Source: Halomonas eurihalina
Lineage (GTDB): Bacteria > Pseudomonadota > Gammaproteobacteria > Pseudomonadales > Halomonadaceae
Assembly (NCBI RefSeq): GCF_008274785.1
Contig: NZ_VTPU01000019.1
Span: 1 to 64,000 of the forward strand
DNA length: 64,000 nucleotides
Reading direction: 5' to 3'
Below the pieces are notes generated by a model, which had not been told where the DNA came from, did not search any database, and saw nothing but the letters and a program-made list of their open reading frames with translations. Shown piece after piece: positions 63,901 through 64,000 of this stretch (position 1 is the first letter of the stretch; every line of letters starts with the position of its first letter). Made by a program: the position numbers and the translations under genes.

Positions 63901-64000
63901 GATACGTGGCAGCCACGTTGCGCATGACAACAGAGCATTTCATCCTGCTGAAACAGAAAGGCCGCTAGACTGTGATGAAAAGCTTCACGTCATGAACCAT

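Noticed and set aside
63884..63901. PHO box upstream of the ABC operon
   Set aside because: Only 5 of 7 bases match in each half; the symmetrical palindrome reading is at least as good, so a PhoB site is not claimed.

Overview
The window reads as chromosomal DNA of a moderately halophilic gammaproteobacterium, most likely Halomonadaceae. The bulk DNA is GC-rich. Housekeeping blocks have typical gammaproteobacterial order: gacA-uvrC-pgsA-tRNA(Gly,Cys,Leu); ihfB-lapA-lapB-pyrF; fxsA-groES-groEL; sdhE-ygfX-nadB. The predicted proteins are acidic. Assignment is by gene order and protein resemblance only; no database search was run.

Layout. (1) 1-7460: pentose/arabinan catabolism. It holds the tail of a TRAP permease, a GPH sugar symporter, a GH43 glycosidase, two different FAH-fold dehydratase candidates, an alpha-ketoglutarate semialdehyde dehydrogenase and a FadR-type GntR regulator with candidate palindromic operators. 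(2) 7541-11440: tRNA-Ala, gacA, uvrC, pgsA and three tRNAs behind a near-perfect sigma70 promoter. (3) 11695-27387: a complete nitrate respiration locus. narGHJI, a parvulin-type isomerase and hemN lie on the minus strand; narX-narL, two NarK transporters of different types and a Yip1-like membrane protein lie on the plus strand. FNR- and NarL-like sites lie in both promoter regions. (4) 27388-30815: an AT-rich islet with a cysteine-dioxygenase-like cupin and a Hint-domain protein; near-identical perfect hairpins lie on either side of the cupin gene. (5) 30816-42346: FUSC transporter with a coupled leader ORF, nadB, ygfX, sdhE, ihfB, lapAB, pyrF, a ComEA-like protein, an SDR, fxsA, groESL and trmJ. 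(6) 42365-42562: an apparently unannotated CsrB/RsmZ-type small RNA. (7) 42579-51843: divergent clusters around an AraC regulator: ketimine reductase/ornithine cyclodeaminase-like protein, RidA, acetylpolyamine-amidohydrolase-like enzyme, TRAP transporter, MDR oxidoreductase, and a proline-racemase-superfamily protein with an unusual active site. (8) 51921-58970: patatin, norR/hmp nitric oxide defence with NorR and sigma54 sites, an AraC/alcohol dehydrogenase pair with a direct-repeat operator, and a GFA-family protein. (9) 58991-63797: an ABC uptake operon containing an alkaline-phosphatase-superfamily hydrolase.

How it fits together. The nar locus reduces nitrate to nitrite, and the norR/hmp pair would detoxify the nitric oxide that follows. 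The GacA response regulator at 7903 and the RsmZ-like RNA at 42.4 kb would be two parts of the same Gac/Rsm post-transcriptional switch. The most novel items are that sRNA, the proline-racemase homologue with Ser/Thr in place of Cys/Cys inside an imino-acid cluster, the hairpin-bracketed AT-rich islet, and a set of well-formed operator candidates.
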